Positions 35,070-47,003 of a stretch of DNA of 64,000 nucleotides are shown here, one piece after another. This DNA comes from Mytilus galloprovincialis (taxonomy: Eukaryota; Mollusca; Bivalvia; Mytilida; Mytilidae): contig NC_134849.1 of NCBI RefSeq assembly GCF_965363235.1, positions 14,906,863 through 14,970,862 on the forward strand, in the 5' to 3' direction. The number at the start of each line of letters is the position of its first letter. Within the stretch, counting starts at the first letter, position 1. Below the pieces are notes generated by a model that did not search any database, was not told the origin of the DNA, and saw only the letters and a list, made by a program, of their open reading frames with translations. Made by a program: the position numbers and the translations under genes.

Positions 35070-38000
35070 CTGGAAACCAAGAGCTTCTTTAATTTTCTAT
35101 ATATATATTAATTGACGAATACCATGAAGTCATTGTCAATAAATTTAAGGCAAAAGCGTGACACAAAACATTGAGGCTGTAATAGAATGTCGAATGATAA
35201 AAAAACTAACAATTACCTGTTTGACAAATAGAGACTGCTTTAAACTAAACATGTTGGCTATAAAAAAAATAATCGATTTACAGTCTTAAAGAACACGTTT
35301 TAAATCCAAATTTAGTCATAGTAATTACGTTAATTCACAAGCATGGTTTAGCTGTGATTGAATTTTCATATTCATTGTTATTAATTTTACCAACTTTGTT
35401 CATTTATAGCACAAAATTTTATATGGGTTATTGAAAGGTGAGTGCAGAGGTTTACAATGTTTGACTTTAAGTTACATGCATTTTGATTCTAAAAACACAT
35501 TCCAGGAGTTTTATTTTAGCACTGCATTGAAGGTGGATCTTGTCTTAAAATGATAGCATGGTTTATCTAGCAAGGAAGCTAACCAAAGATGCTACATTCA
35601 CCTTCACACTCAGATCCATGTATCTTACATTCAGTAATTATTTTTCAGAAATATCTAGCTTTTTTTAATAGATGTAGGAAGATGTGGTGTGAGTTTTTTA
35701 ACTCCATATAAGACATAAGAGTGCAAATTATATCCATAGGGACCTAAACAGAACAGTCATACCCTTGTTTTGCTAGCAAATGTACTTTTACCGTATTTTT
35801 CATTTGATTTTCCATGATTATATACACTGTAACGGTATCAAACAATAAAAATATTGCTTTATTTTCAATCTAGCAAACAACAAAAAGAATCACTAATTGA
35901 ATATCATGTGAAACTATGATTTATAAAGAATGATAACATTTATATTTTAAAACAATCTTTACAAAACAAACTGAGTATTTCAAAAGTTACTGACGTCATA
36001 TGTTATTCCTCTTGCAAAAAATTAAAAACAAATCTGCTTTGATCATCATGTCAACAAGTTCCTTGTTACTTGTGTGTATCTTACCTATGTTTGTATGAAC
36101 CTTGTTATATTCGAGTGTCTGGAGTGGTCCAAGTGTTAAATCATGGGTCAAAACAGCAGTAAATCCAACATGATCTGTTGCATTTGTTCCTGTATGCAAA
36201 ATTAACTATGTGTATATCAAACAATTCAACGCAATTAAATCGAAAGTAATTTGAAAGTCTATCTAAGCTGATTCGTGGATATCTTTTTGAAGAAACGAAG
36301 CCAACTTTAGTGCTTTTTTTATCTGAAGATGACGTAAACGGGTGATTCAAAAGTCAGAGAAAGATGAAATACACGACAAAGAGTAAAAACAAACCATAGA
36401 AAACATGCAACACAGGAATTTCGACATTTACAATTAGAATTCATGAATACTTCTCAGAATAATAATAAAAATAAACAAGAACCAAACAAAAATCCAAACA
36501 AAACTACAGAAGTTGAAGACTTCTGGCTAGTACAAATAGAACAAACATATGATCATCTGTTCATGACATGTCTATCAAGTCATAAAGATGTCATAAACAC
36601 TTTTAATGGTAAAATTGTTTATTCTATACTGTTTCTGATATTGCAATTTATGGTTGAATAGATTTTGACATATGTATCACGTCATCGAAACATCACATGT
36701 GACGTCTCTACACTAAGATTATATTACATGTAATTTACTTTACTTTAGTGGCTTGAATTAGTTAATTGATTTTGCAATTTCGGACCCAAATAATTCCTTT
36801 TATTATGAATTCCTATTGTTTTCCTCAATTTTGTAACACTTCATCATTGACTTACAAACATGTTGGATATGTATATCGCACACCAACTCCACTTTTCGGT
36901 TTCGGTTTAAATGGAGTACTATTTATCAAATGCATATGAAACTTCACTACTAAATATATCTTGGATAATGGAGTGTGTTCTTTCAACGAATTAAACTTCG
37001 TGCTTGAGTAACTGGTTACGTTTTCAGTTTATGTTTATACACTGTGTCTAAATCACGCAGGCAAAATTTGCTCGGACTCGATGGTATCTAACATCCGGCA
37101 CAATGACGGAACATCAATAGACAAAAGAAAGGTAGGTTTCTCCTTATTTTTTTTAATTTTTTTTATTATATCGAAAAATATATATACATATACAACTATT
37201 TTCTATTGTGAGATGCAATATTTTCTACAACCGTTCTATATTAACGGAGAATAAGTAAAAATGCATGTCAAAATGACGAATTGAGTGAACCTTGCTCGAA
37301 ATTGTTTAATTTCTCGTTAAATTGTTCACATTGTACGGAAAGAAAGGTACGGGAAGATAGATACTGACACGGAGATTGCAAATTTAGTTATTATGAGCAT
37401 CTCAATACTTGTATTTCTGTGTATGGAACGAAAGAAAGGGGTCATGTCAAATTAAAATAAACCGGTTTCGTGAATGTTGTTCACTACACAACCACCCGGT
37501 TTCGTCTATATATATATCACCCGTTTTTTTTTTAAACAAACAATTTATGAAAAGCAACGTTGACACGGATCTGAACATTGTCTTTCGAGAATTTAAATAT
37601 ATATTTATTGTAAAGTAAACTTGGCGTGTTAAAATCTATTTTAAACGGGCACTTTTGGACATAGGTAATTATGGTAATACACATTTTCTTAATGAAAGGT
37701 GTATCCCTTATTTCACTTAAATTCAAACTAATTTTAAATGGAATTTAAATCCTCAATAGCAAACACTGGTATCTAACCTAATTTTATAGCATTATTATAT
37801 TTTCTTTGTTTATTATAGTTGTATGTAAAGATGTAAAAATAAAAAGATGTGTTTTGATTGTGCCATAATTTTAATTTACTATACTATACACTTAGTTTAG
37901 AATATTTACTATCAATTATTAATACATTTATTCATTCAATCATTGACGAACAGTCACAAACCGACTATAGTCTATACTATTCTGCACAAATTGATCATGC

Positions 38001-41000
38001 ATATGCAGCCCTGCCAGATTTTCTGGTACTATATATACTATGTTACTCGCGCACGAACACGAGTTTTCACACTCAGTAAGCATCCATAACATAACAGTGA
38101 GATTTGTAACTTACTCCGCGTTTCTGGTAGCCACATTTATTTTCATAGGCATGTTTTTTACATTATTCTTACAGTTCAAATTTAAATTGAAACTTCAAGA
38201 TAACTTTTAAAAAAAATATCTGCCAATTTTGTATTTTCAATGTGAATAAAAGTTGGTTTGCAAAACATGACCGTCATTTATATCTAGGTCTTATTTAGAA
38301 GAAGTGACGGTCACCACGTATCCCATAAACATTGCCAATGAGACAACTTTCTTTTAGAGACAAAAATGATGTTGAATTAATCAAGTTTAGGTCAGCGTAT
38401 GCCTTAAACAATGAGAAAAAACACGCAACTGCATGAAAGCAAGCTACAACAGGGCCCTAAATGTAAAACAATTCAAACAAGAAAACTACCTGCCTATTTT
38501 ATGTTCAAAACGCATATGGTATAAATCAACCAAAGACAACCACGGAATTACAAGCCAGTTGATTCGGGAATGGTTAAAGTGTTGGCGCCGACTCAAACAG
38601 CACAAAAAAGTACAAACAATAAAAAATTATGAAAAAGCCTTAACTCGTCCGATGACAGAGCCTGTATAGTAAATGCACAATGTGTGCCAAAACTTGTATC
38701 ACAGTTAAAATTATCCCTTATATATAATAAATATACATGTATTCGGAGTTTACTATGACGTCCTAGACCACTGAGCTAGTATACATATTTATTAAGGGGC
38801 CATCTGAAGGACGCCTCCGGGTGCGGGAGTTTCTCGCTTCATTGAAGACCCATTGGTGGCCTTCGGCTGTTGTCTGCTCTATGGTCGGGTTGTTGTCGCT
38901 TGGATGAAAAAGGGGGCTAGGGTGAATAAAAATGCTCTGCATTTGTTTTCAGTTTTAATCTCTGTCCTTTTTTTTATTTTTCACTTTATTTGGTCCTTTT
39001 TTAAGTAGTAGTTTATTCCCTTTTTATCCTTGTTAAATGTTTTTTTCTACAAACGTGACTATGAGAAACACTTTTTTTCTACAAATGTTATTTTTACCAA
39101 TTTTTTTATTATTGGTTATAACTGTTTGTTAAATCTATTAGAAGATTGTAATAAAATTGATTGGAAAAATGAACTCATGATTTCATCAAGCAGATATAAA
39201 AAATGTATTTTATACCCATACGATATCAAGTGTGTTGTATTGGTTTTTAGAACGTTTGACCATTATAAGAAATAACTACGTTAAATTTTAAGAAAATTAG
39301 ATAAGCTGTCCTCAAGTTACGATACGACATGTTTATGCTGGATAGACGGATAGACGGATAGATAGACGGACGGACGGACCGAATGACTGATAGACGGAGG
39401 AAAGGAAGGATGGAAGGACGGACGGACGGACAGGTGGGTGGACAGACTGACAGACGGATGTATACAATAATATGTCCTGTCAAAATTGTGATGGGCGTGT
39501 AAAAATGCAAGGAAATGGAAAAAAATCGTAATTAAAGGTCAATAAGTTTTATTAGGATATCGGCCAAGTCGACTTACTTGTATATTTTGTCTTCCTTATC
39601 ATTTTTGCTATAAAACTTTTATGAATATTTGAAAAAAAATGTATAAAAATCGATAAAAAGAACTTGAAATTCGTAACTTATCGCATAAAGTGTATACCGA
39701 ATTAAAATATTGTAAGAAATCAGGGACATCCGCGAAATCGGATTATGTGAGTTTGATTATGTTTATTATAAACAAGAAAGAATTCGTTAGATCTATGTAC
39801 CATACTTGTAAATGTTCCAGTCAAACCTTTTAACTTTTAAAATATGCAGCTTTATACAAATAGTTCAAACCGCTGTGAATTCGAATCACTATGTCTCGGT
39901 TGTTTAAAAATATCAAGGAGAATGTTTTCTCATTTCTTAAAATATTTTAATTCGGTATTCCCTTTATAAGATAAGCGAATCTAGAAGACGTATATGTTGC
40001 ACGCCCCCGACCCCACCTTTGGTTGCCAAAACTATATCGATTCCTTTTCTTAACGATTTTGTAAAGCAAAAACAAAAATCAAAATATTGTTCGACTCGGT
40101 ACGCTCGGCGGTATGTAAAAGCTGTTCGAATTACGTCCACTTTGAAATAAACTGAATCCGTCTGTCCGTATATATTGTCAAAATAATAAATAAATTTTAT
40201 TCTAATGCATGGTAGTTGTAATCTTACATTCCATTGGCGGATCCAAGGGAGGGGTGGTCCGGGGGTTTGAACCCCACTTATTTTTGGCCGATAAATGCAT
40301 TTGAATAGGGATATATAGTTGAAACCCCCCATTTTGTCCTGGATTGGGAACCCCCTTTTTAAAATGGCTGGATCCGCCCCTGCATTCATTTTCTATGTCG
40401 ATTATGCATGCATATACATTTGTCTTATTATCAACGTTTATCCTTAAGAAAATTTATTTTTAACGATGATAGAAAATATTACATGATTAGATTACTTATA
40501 AAGGTGCCCATCCTTTTGTGCGAGAAAATCACATATCAATTGTGTGTTCGATTTTTAAGACTGTAAGCTTTAACTTCAAGTTTCAACATGTTCAACATAT
40601 TTTCCCATAACTCATATAGAAAACACATATTTAGAGAGCTTTAACCTCAATCTGCTGGTAAAACATTTCGGAATGCAAAGTAAAATTAAAATATTTGTGT
40701 TCTATAAGAGTAGGAAATTGTCATTTTGACATGCATTTTTACTTATTTCTCCGTTAATATAGAACGGTTGTAGAAAATATTGCATCTCACAATAGAAAAT
40801 AGTTGTATATGTATATATATTCTTTGATATCATAAAAAAAATAAGGAGAAACCTACCTTTCTTTTGTCTATTGATGTTCCGTCATTGTGCCGGATGTTAG
40901 ATATCATCGAGTCCGAGCAAATTTTGCCGGTGTGGTATAGACACAGTGTTATATATTAGTTTAATCACGCATCGGTGCAACTTCATAAAACTGCATATAC

Positions 41001-44000
41001 ATGTATATTGGATAGAAAAGATGGCTAACACAATTCCATCTACTTACATGCTTTTATGACACTGGATGATCTATATGTCACATGCATTTCCATATGTTTC
41101 AGCTGCTCAATAATTATATAAATTCAAATGAAAATCTCTCATCATAGATAATCGCCTTGCTTTCAAAATTGAAATGAAGTGCTTTAAATAATCGAATATT
41201 TGCTTTAATAACACGTACATGTATTTTTACTTGAAAATGTGTTAAAACATAATATGTTTCTATTTTCAAAACGTTACCGATCGTCATTTCTTTTCTTTAT
41301 TCGTCATTTCGCAATTACAGCAAATACTGGCCTATGACAGTAAGTATGAACTTTATTTTGTATCTAGATCTGTACTGTGTATACACTGATCAACAATACC
41401 AGGTTATACCTTTGTTTTAGATGTACCACCAGTTGCGACAAACGACCAATTAGTGACGTTGAAGGCCCAATCAAAAACGTAATTAAAAAAAAAAACATAC
41501 GAATCTCCATATTCAAAAACGGCAAATTAAGTATCAGAAACACAACGACAGTCGATAATAGTGAACCATCATGTACCTCTTCTCCTGGTCAAAGTCATGA
41601 TGCAGTTTGTCGTCTTCTATTAGGGTGTGTTTACAGTATTGAATCATTTTATATCTCATACAATAACCTTAACAATTTGGATTTAGTAGTTTTAACAACG
41701 TAATATTATTTCAAACCAACGTACTTCAAAAGAAAATAGAAATTAAAAAGACAAAATTGATCGTAGTGTTTGTTGCTTCTTAATCGCGAAATTTTACAAC
41801 TGCGAAAAAACGCTGTATAGTATATCAGTCGTTTGTTTTATACCATAATAAAACAAACCTCCTCCAATCAAAAGTCTTTTTCCTGATCTTAATCTTACAT
41901 CATCTCTTTCTTTGCCACCTATTGTTGGATTCAAGTCCATTATCGTTTTTATAGATTTTTTCAGTTTTTCTACTTTCTCGACAAGGACTACGTTTGATTT
42001 CTCCAGTTGCAAAGTCTTTGTACTCAATTCTGCATTTTTAACCTCCAAACGTTGGTTTTCTTTCTCCAGATTTTCTAATCTCTTCAGCACCGCCTCAAAA
42101 TTTGATGATAGCCTTTGCACTTCATCTACAATTTTTAGTAATGTTGAAATAAAAATATGAATATTTCTTAACATTGTCGTTTATGTTAATTTATGCCAAG
42201 TCAAGTAAACATACATATGATTCAATAATCATGATTATATTTCATTCAAGTGTTTTACATGCACATAAAGTGTTAAGTGTTTCGCCTGCATGAATTTTAT
42301 GTGAGTTCCAAGTCAATTTAACATGCATGTTCTGTCATTAATCCGATCGATATACATCTACATAGATAGTAAGAGAGCCACTGGACAAAAATTGTTTGTG
42401 AGGTAAGAGCAAACATGTGTGCATTACAACAACCTTTCTTCCTTATAACAATTGTTGCAAGAATAATATAACGGTAACTGGAAAATAGTGCTTGATTGGA
42501 ACTGACAAAAATGTGTTCCTTCGATAGACCCCTAAGGAAATTCTCGCAGGATAATTAAACGTGTAGAATATGGAAATGCCTACAGAAGACGTTGTTTATA
42601 ACCTTGGACATGCCTGTGTATTAATACATCCAACACAACCACTGTTCTAATAATTGGATGAAGATTTCCAGGTTATCTTTGTTATACTGCTGTCACTGCA
42701 TATTAGCTGATTGTTAACATCTGAGTTGAGCACAATATATAAATATATGTAAAAAATAATGTATAGATTATAAAGAAAAATATTTCGTTTTAAACACGTG
42801 TTATCGCGTATAATTCAAATACAAAAATTATTTGAATAAGATGAAAACAATACTTTAATGCACAATATACATGGTGTGTTAGTGACCTAACACGATATAT
42901 ATGGGTCCTGACCCCATATATATCGTATTAGGTCACTAACACACTGTGTAACAAATTTATCTTACCGACTATTTTCACATGTGGTATTAAGACTAGCGGC
43001 CTATCGACATGATTTAAAAGACTTCAATTCTTAGTTTTAGCATGTTTAAGAACCTACTTCCATTTGTCTTTACAAAAACCAAAGGCTAACAATAACAACA
43101 TGTTAGCTTTAAATTTGTTTTATGCATGTATTTCAATCGTTTTTATCAGTTTCTTCGTATATTTAAACCTTTCAGATGTCCCTTTTGTTTTGAAAGGGAT
43201 GATACTCCTTACTAACCCCATATGGTTGCTAACCCTGTATGGTAACTAACCATGTATGTTTTAGGACACCCTATATGAAATATATATATTCACCACATGT
43301 AGTCGATTAACCAATCATATCCCCATAAATCTATAGAAGGTAAGATAAATAGCTATACACATTTTAGCAAGAAGAGTAAATAAGGTTAGAATTCATAGAC
43401 CAGTAGTGTAAATGATTTAAACACTAAATAACTACAATTGGGTGTGGACCAAGCATACCACTTAGCAAACGCATGTTAACGCCGAGTGCAAATATTACGG
43501 TTTTTAACTTTAATTTTCGCATTTATTAGTTAACGCACGTTTACTATAGTTACGTTTATGGAGTACAAATGGAAGTAGCTTATGTCTACCCGATTAAAAG
43601 CACGTTTACTCTGTGTCTGTTTAGTCAGTATACGAAGTAAGCGTGCATACACTACAAATTTTACAACTTTATTTTTACGTGCACTTGAAAGTTAACCCGG
43701 TTGTTTTCTATTGATTTCACATAATAGATATTTTTTGAATGCGCTTAATTGATTGTGTAATTATGAATAACACTGCGAGTACATTTGTACATTTGTTATT
43801 GTAATTCTATATTTTATATATATTTACAACCGTAACAATTCAACGACACAATTAATCCGAAATGTTATCCTTTATTAATTGCAAAACAAAGGCCATTCCA
43901 ATAACTATAAATATTTTGTTTTATATTTAACTTTTTATGTCTACTGAAGTTTCAGAGTTAACGTAGAGTTATCGCGGCTTTTACATGAAGTGCATGTCGG

Positions 44001-46304
44001 TGATCCTTTTCCATCCGTCTACATCTTATTCTTGGCCAACACCCAACTGTATGTCCAACTCTTTTATCAACTGAATCAAATCGTGGAAATGAGATGTCAG
44101 AAAATGTTACTTGCATACTACAGCTCTGTTGTACCTGATTTTATTCAGTTTTTATGATTAAATGACAGAATAAATCATGCGGTTTTGCTATCTTTCTTGT
44201 GTATTTTATATTATGTAGATGAATTTGGAAGTTTTTGAATATAAGGAAATCGCCTATCTTGAGTGTTTGTCATAAGTGTCAAAAAAGATAGGCCAAAAGT
44301 GACAGTTAAATTCTAAAGTCCATGTAATGTAATGACTTGTAAGACCAAAAAAATTAAAAACAAAGCATACATTTGAATTCGAATAAAGTGAATATAAAAT
44401 ACGAACTTGTTATTGAGTTTCTTTCAGTTCCTTCTGTGTAGCTATAGGTTGAAACTAAAACTTCCAAAGAACAGAAGAAAAAAAGGAAGAATGCTACACA
44501 ATTCACCATATTTGTGTAGTCAATTGTCAGATAAGTGTCTGATTAATCAGCCTGTTATGTATTGTACGTGTGAAAGTGTTTAAACATGGGACAGTGTAGG
44601 CACCAGCATAGATAAGACATAACTTAGGTATATCATTATGATCATGTACTGTATATAATCAAATTAGCTGGTATAATCAAATATAGTATAAGTTTCATCT
44701 TAAACGTTAAGTTGAAACACATGTCAGATATTTCTGAAATTTAAACATGCTGAAGACAACTGATGTATCATGTGTATGAAAATATGATTACATGGAATTT
44801 TCATGGACTTTGATGCAGCGAAAACTATATTCATCTATGTCTGGTTTTAATATGGACGTTATGCATATACATAGTGTAGATTTGGTACAAATCAAAGCGG
44901 AAATCCAACTTTCAAATAAAAGATGACTTTCTTTAGCCATGCTTAAGAATAGTCGCATATGCTTACATATACAACGTGTAGATGTAGTATAAATTAAGGT
45001 GGGAAATAAACCTTCATGTCCGTAGATGTTATATTGCAATCTTACTAACCAACCCTTATATTTTATTAGAACACATGTAAATCTGCGTTAAGATAAAATA
45101 ACAAAATCTTAAGTTTCATATTTATGTTTTAAATGTGTTTCTTTTTCTTTTTTTTTTTGTTTGTTTATGTTATGTATATATTTATTACAAAACCTGGATT
45201 TCTTGTATTTTGCATATATATGAAATATATTTTCGAAAGTGAAATATTATCAAATCAGTCCTGATGTCTCGTATAAACTATCTTTTCCTTTGTTTTTAAG
45301 AATATAACACTTCACAATTGAAGAACAAGAACCAGTAGTCAGCACTTCTGTGCTGACATGAACTATCCTTGATATGGTCATATTTATTAAATAACTGTTT
45401 ACAAAACTTTTCAATTTTTGAAATACTAAGGCTTTTCTACCACAGGAATAGATAACCTTAGCTATATTTGGCGAAACGTTTAGGAATTTGGTCCTCAATG
45501 CTCTTCAACTTCGTACTTTATTTAGCCTTTTTAACTTTTTGGGATTCGAGCGTCACTGATGAGACTTTTGTAGACAAAACGCACGTCTGGCGTAAATACA
45601 AAATTTAATCCTGTTATCTATGATGAGTTTATTTCTCTGAAAACAGACTTTGTTCGATCATTCACACAGGATGTTGTTTACTTATGAATGCGTCGTTTCA
45701 ACAGACACCTGATTGTTTTAACCTATTCTGACAAAGAGCCCAGTTCAACTTCTTCACGATTAGCACATGCTCTGGCGTAGTCCTCAATGGAATCCTTAAT
45801 TATTTTGATGCAATGGTTCCGATTGTTGTGTTGAAGTTTTTAGGACCATAATATATCACCTTCGGATATGCTCATGTTGTCTTATGTTTACATCCGCAGT
45901 AATAACATTGTCAGAGAGAATGGATGCAAATATAAGACGGAAGGTGTATTGTTCGAAACCAAGGTCCTGCAATGCTTTTTATAAAGTTAAATGCAATGAT
46001 TTTGATTTAACTGCAGGATTCAATATGAACGGACTGATTTTGAAAATAAAGTGGAATTTTAAATGTTACCTCCATGTGAAGTAGAACCTAGGTTGCTGAT
46101 GTCAATTGCATCACTTCCTTTAAAGGTAAACTGAACAGGAAAGAATCTCCTCTTTTTCTCATGTAGAGGTTCCGATCTTACTGGTTTGAAAAGACTAAAA
46201 AGAGCTTCATCACTAATTATACTGACAAGTATGTTTATTGGAGACAATATAGCACATACAGTCAATAAACGATTGACAATCGAAAGAAATACCAAATTTA
46301 TCAA
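34768..46304 (-). CDS. C1q-domain protein A: signal segment, coiled coil, C1q; 4 exons, complete
   Basis: Minus-strand exons 46304-46070, 42125-41859, 36189-36085 and 35069-34768 join in phase 1 at every intron to 909 nt, 302 residues. Residues 1-30 are a hydrophobic signal or anchor segment, followed by a basic stretch 'EKKRRFF' (49-55) that looks like a processing site. Residues 79-145 form a leucine-heptad coiled coil ('RLENLEKENQRLEVKNAEL'). Residues 170-302 are a C1q domain: 'VGFTAVL' start, 'YNKVHTNIG', 'HGIFTVPINGLYIVSA', and 'YSSFSGVLVAA' at the end. In bivalves such proteins are secreted, oligomerise through the coil and act as soluble recognition molecules; that role is known for the family, not shown here. 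AATAAA overlaps the stop codon. Intron 2 (5.7 kb) holds a large inverted-repeat element. Confidence 0.9.
35070..36084 (-). other. C1q A intron 3, no further feature
   Basis: 1015 bp of AT-rich intron with consensus ends; no repeat recognised. Confidence 0.6.
36085..36189 (-). CDS. C1q A exon 3 (start of C1q domain)
   Basis: Acceptor 'ttttgcatacag' and donor 'gtaaga', phase 1 to 1, 105 nt. It encodes 'NATDHVGFTAVLTHD', 'LGPLQTLEYNKVHTNI'. The aromatic 'VGFTAVL' is the first strand of the C1q fold. The same-size exon exists in gene B. Confidence 0.93.
38320..38490 (-). repeat. R1 repeat, partial inverted copy
   Basis: 'acattgccaatgagacaac', 'gaaagcaagctacaac', 'gggccctaaatgtaaaacaa' and 'ttcaaacaagaaaac' are the reverse of the R1 3' half. 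The plus-strand frame at 38433-38669 starts inside it and is not a gene. Confidence 0.65.
38740..38935 (+). repeat. Dispersed 'aaggacgcctccgggtgcgg' repeat
   Basis: GC-rich relative to its surroundings: 'gacgtcctagaccactgagc', 'ggggccatctgaaggacgcc', 'gaagacccattggtggcctt', 'tatggtcgggttgttgtcg'. I recognise this as a frequent mussel repeat. No coding capacity. Confidence 0.6.
39338..39460 (+). repeat. (GACG/GATA)-rich simple repeat
   Basis: Repeated 'agacggat', 'gacggacgg' and 'gatagatagacgg' tracts over about 120 bp. The cysteine- and proline-rich minus-strand frame across it is an artefact. Confidence 0.9.
40232..40382. mobile_element. Short fold-back element, 'ggcggatcca' ends
   Basis: The left end CATTGGCGGATCCA and the inverted right end CAGGGGCGGATCCA pair at 12 of 14 positions, and CATTC flanks both sides (40227-40231, 40383-40387). 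151 bp, noncoding. The right end has the CAGGGG start seen in hAT elements, whose usual target duplication is 8 bp, so the class stays open. It lies inside the 37.0-41.0 kb element. Confidence 0.65.
40952..41858. other. Rest of C1q A intron 2
   Basis: A plus-strand frame at 41377-41703 (108 codons) begins near a splice-like 'tttgttttag' and reads as mixed composition with several cysteines and lysines. No domain or partner exon was found, and it lies antisense in an intron; it is left unassigned. Confidence 0.4.
41859..42125 (-). CDS. C1q A exon 2 (coiled coil)
   Basis: Acceptor 'aaaaattgtag' and donor 'gtttgt', phase 1 to 1, 267 nt. It starts 'DEVQRLSSNFEAVLKRLENL', continues in leucine heptads to 'LEKVEK' and ends 'RSGKRLLIGG'. 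Homologous in sequence and phase to the exons at 58470-58670 and 62827-63006 but longer by a 'PTIGGKERDD' linker. The donor is weak but gives the only phase-matching end, with 'RLL' just before C1q as is usual in this family. Confidence 0.88.
42874..42944. repeat. Near-perfect 35 bp hairpin
   Basis: 'gtgtgttagtgacctaacac' followed by 'gatatatatgggtc' pairs with 'gaccccatatatatcgtatt' and 'aggtcactaacacac', leaving only a few bases of loop around 42907. One mismatch was seen. It lies in C1q A intron 1, could extrude as a cruciform, and may be a very short fold-back element. Confidence 0.9.
42945..45540. other. C1q A intron 1, no gene seen
   Basis: AT-rich. Frames at 43064-43249 and 44788-45039 show no likeness. 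Phase and junctions of exons 1 and 2 need nothing from here. Confidence 0.5.
45541..45632 (+). repeat. Dispersed repeat R5
   Basis: 'gattcgagcgtcactgatga', 'gtagacaaaacgcacgtctgg', 'cctgttatctatgatgag'. A second copy lies at 54275-54362 and a fragment at 18910-18960. Length about 90 bp. Confidence 0.65.
46070..46304 (-). CDS. C1q A exon 1 (signal segment)
   Basis: ATG at 46304-46302, donor 'gtaaca' after 46070, phase 1. It encodes a hydrophobic start (LVFLSIVNRLLTVCAIL, 4-20) and a basic segment 'HEKKRRFF', ending 'NLGSTSHG'. Its split codon G|AT (Asp79) joins exon 2 exactly. Chosen as first exon because it supplies a start, a secretion signal and the right phase. Confidence 0.75.
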
Positions 46305-46639
46305 AAGTCCCTTATCCTCTGTTCAGTTTAAAACGAAATAGGTGTTTTCCTGTTTTGATAAATTAACCAGGTTGTTTTATTTTTCATTTCATTAAAATAG
46401 AATCCTACATGTATTCAAATATGAGAATTTGTTAGTCAAGAGATGGGGGAACTAGAGTAAATCAAATTTTGCGCTGAACATCGCAATTGGTATGGCAACT
46501 TGATTCATTTGCATAACTAGGACAACATTGCCGTTTATCGACGACGTGATATCAAAGTGATGAATTTACTCAAATATATGTCAATGATCGGCATCCAGTT
46601 GTATATTTTATCTATATGATAAATTTAGCCTTTTTTACT

Positions 46640-47003
46640 GATGTTTTACAACTGTTACACCACTGTCCCAGGTTAGGGGGTGGTTGGGATCCCGTTAGTA
46701 TGTTTAATCCCACCTCATTCTTTATGAATGTGCCTGTCTCAAGTCAGGAGCCTGTTATTCAGTGGATGTCGTTTGTAAATTATGTGTTACATATTTGTAT
46801 TTCTGTCATTTTTGTACATAAATTATGCCGTTAGTTTTTGTCGTTTGAATTGTTTTACATTGTCATTTCGGGGCATTTATAATGACTATGTGGTATGGGC
46901 TTTGCTCATTGTTGAAGGCCATACGGTGACCGATAATTGTTAATTGGTTTTTTGTTAAGAGTTTTCTCATTTGGCAATAATACAACATCTTCTTTTTTAT
47001 ATT
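46640..47003 (+). repeat. R1 repeat, near full-length
   Basis: 'gttacaccactgtcccaggt', 'gggatcccg', 'tgtttaatccca', 'gtgcctgtctcaagtcagga', 'gcctgttattcagtgg', 'cattgtcatttcggggca', 'gttgaaggccatacggtgac', 'caataatacaacatctt'. About 360 bp. The frame 46616-46834 is part of it. Confidence 0.75.

Larger units (their letters stand above)
37038..40951. mobile_element. 3.9 kb segment bounded by ~235 bp inverted repeats (candidate transposon)
   Basis: The left arm (37038-37277) and the right arm (40720-40951, inverted) are nearly identical: 'ggcaaaatttgctcggactc', 'taacatccggcacaatgacg', 'acaaaagaaaggtaggtttc', 'gtgagatgcaatattttcta' and 'gcatgtcaaaatgac' in order. They differ mainly in an A/T run in the middle. 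The 3.4 kb between contains other repeats but no transposase-like frame. Target duplications were not resolved. It lies in intron 2 of C1q A. It could be a non-autonomous transposon with long ends or two inverted copies of a short element. Confidence 0.65.

Noticed and set aside
38433..38669. 78-codon plus-strand frame
   Set aside because: It starts inside an inverted R1 copy and has no splice or family support.
39247..39510. Cysteine/proline/serine-rich minus-strand protein
   Set aside because: It is the translation of a GACG/GATA simple repeat.
41377..41703. 108-codon plus-strand frame in C1q A intron 2
   Set aside because: A splice-like start is present, but no domain, partner exon or homologous frame was found; left as unassigned.
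41890..42160. Plus-strand frame 41912-42160
   Set aside because: Antisense shadow of the C1q A coiled-coil exon.
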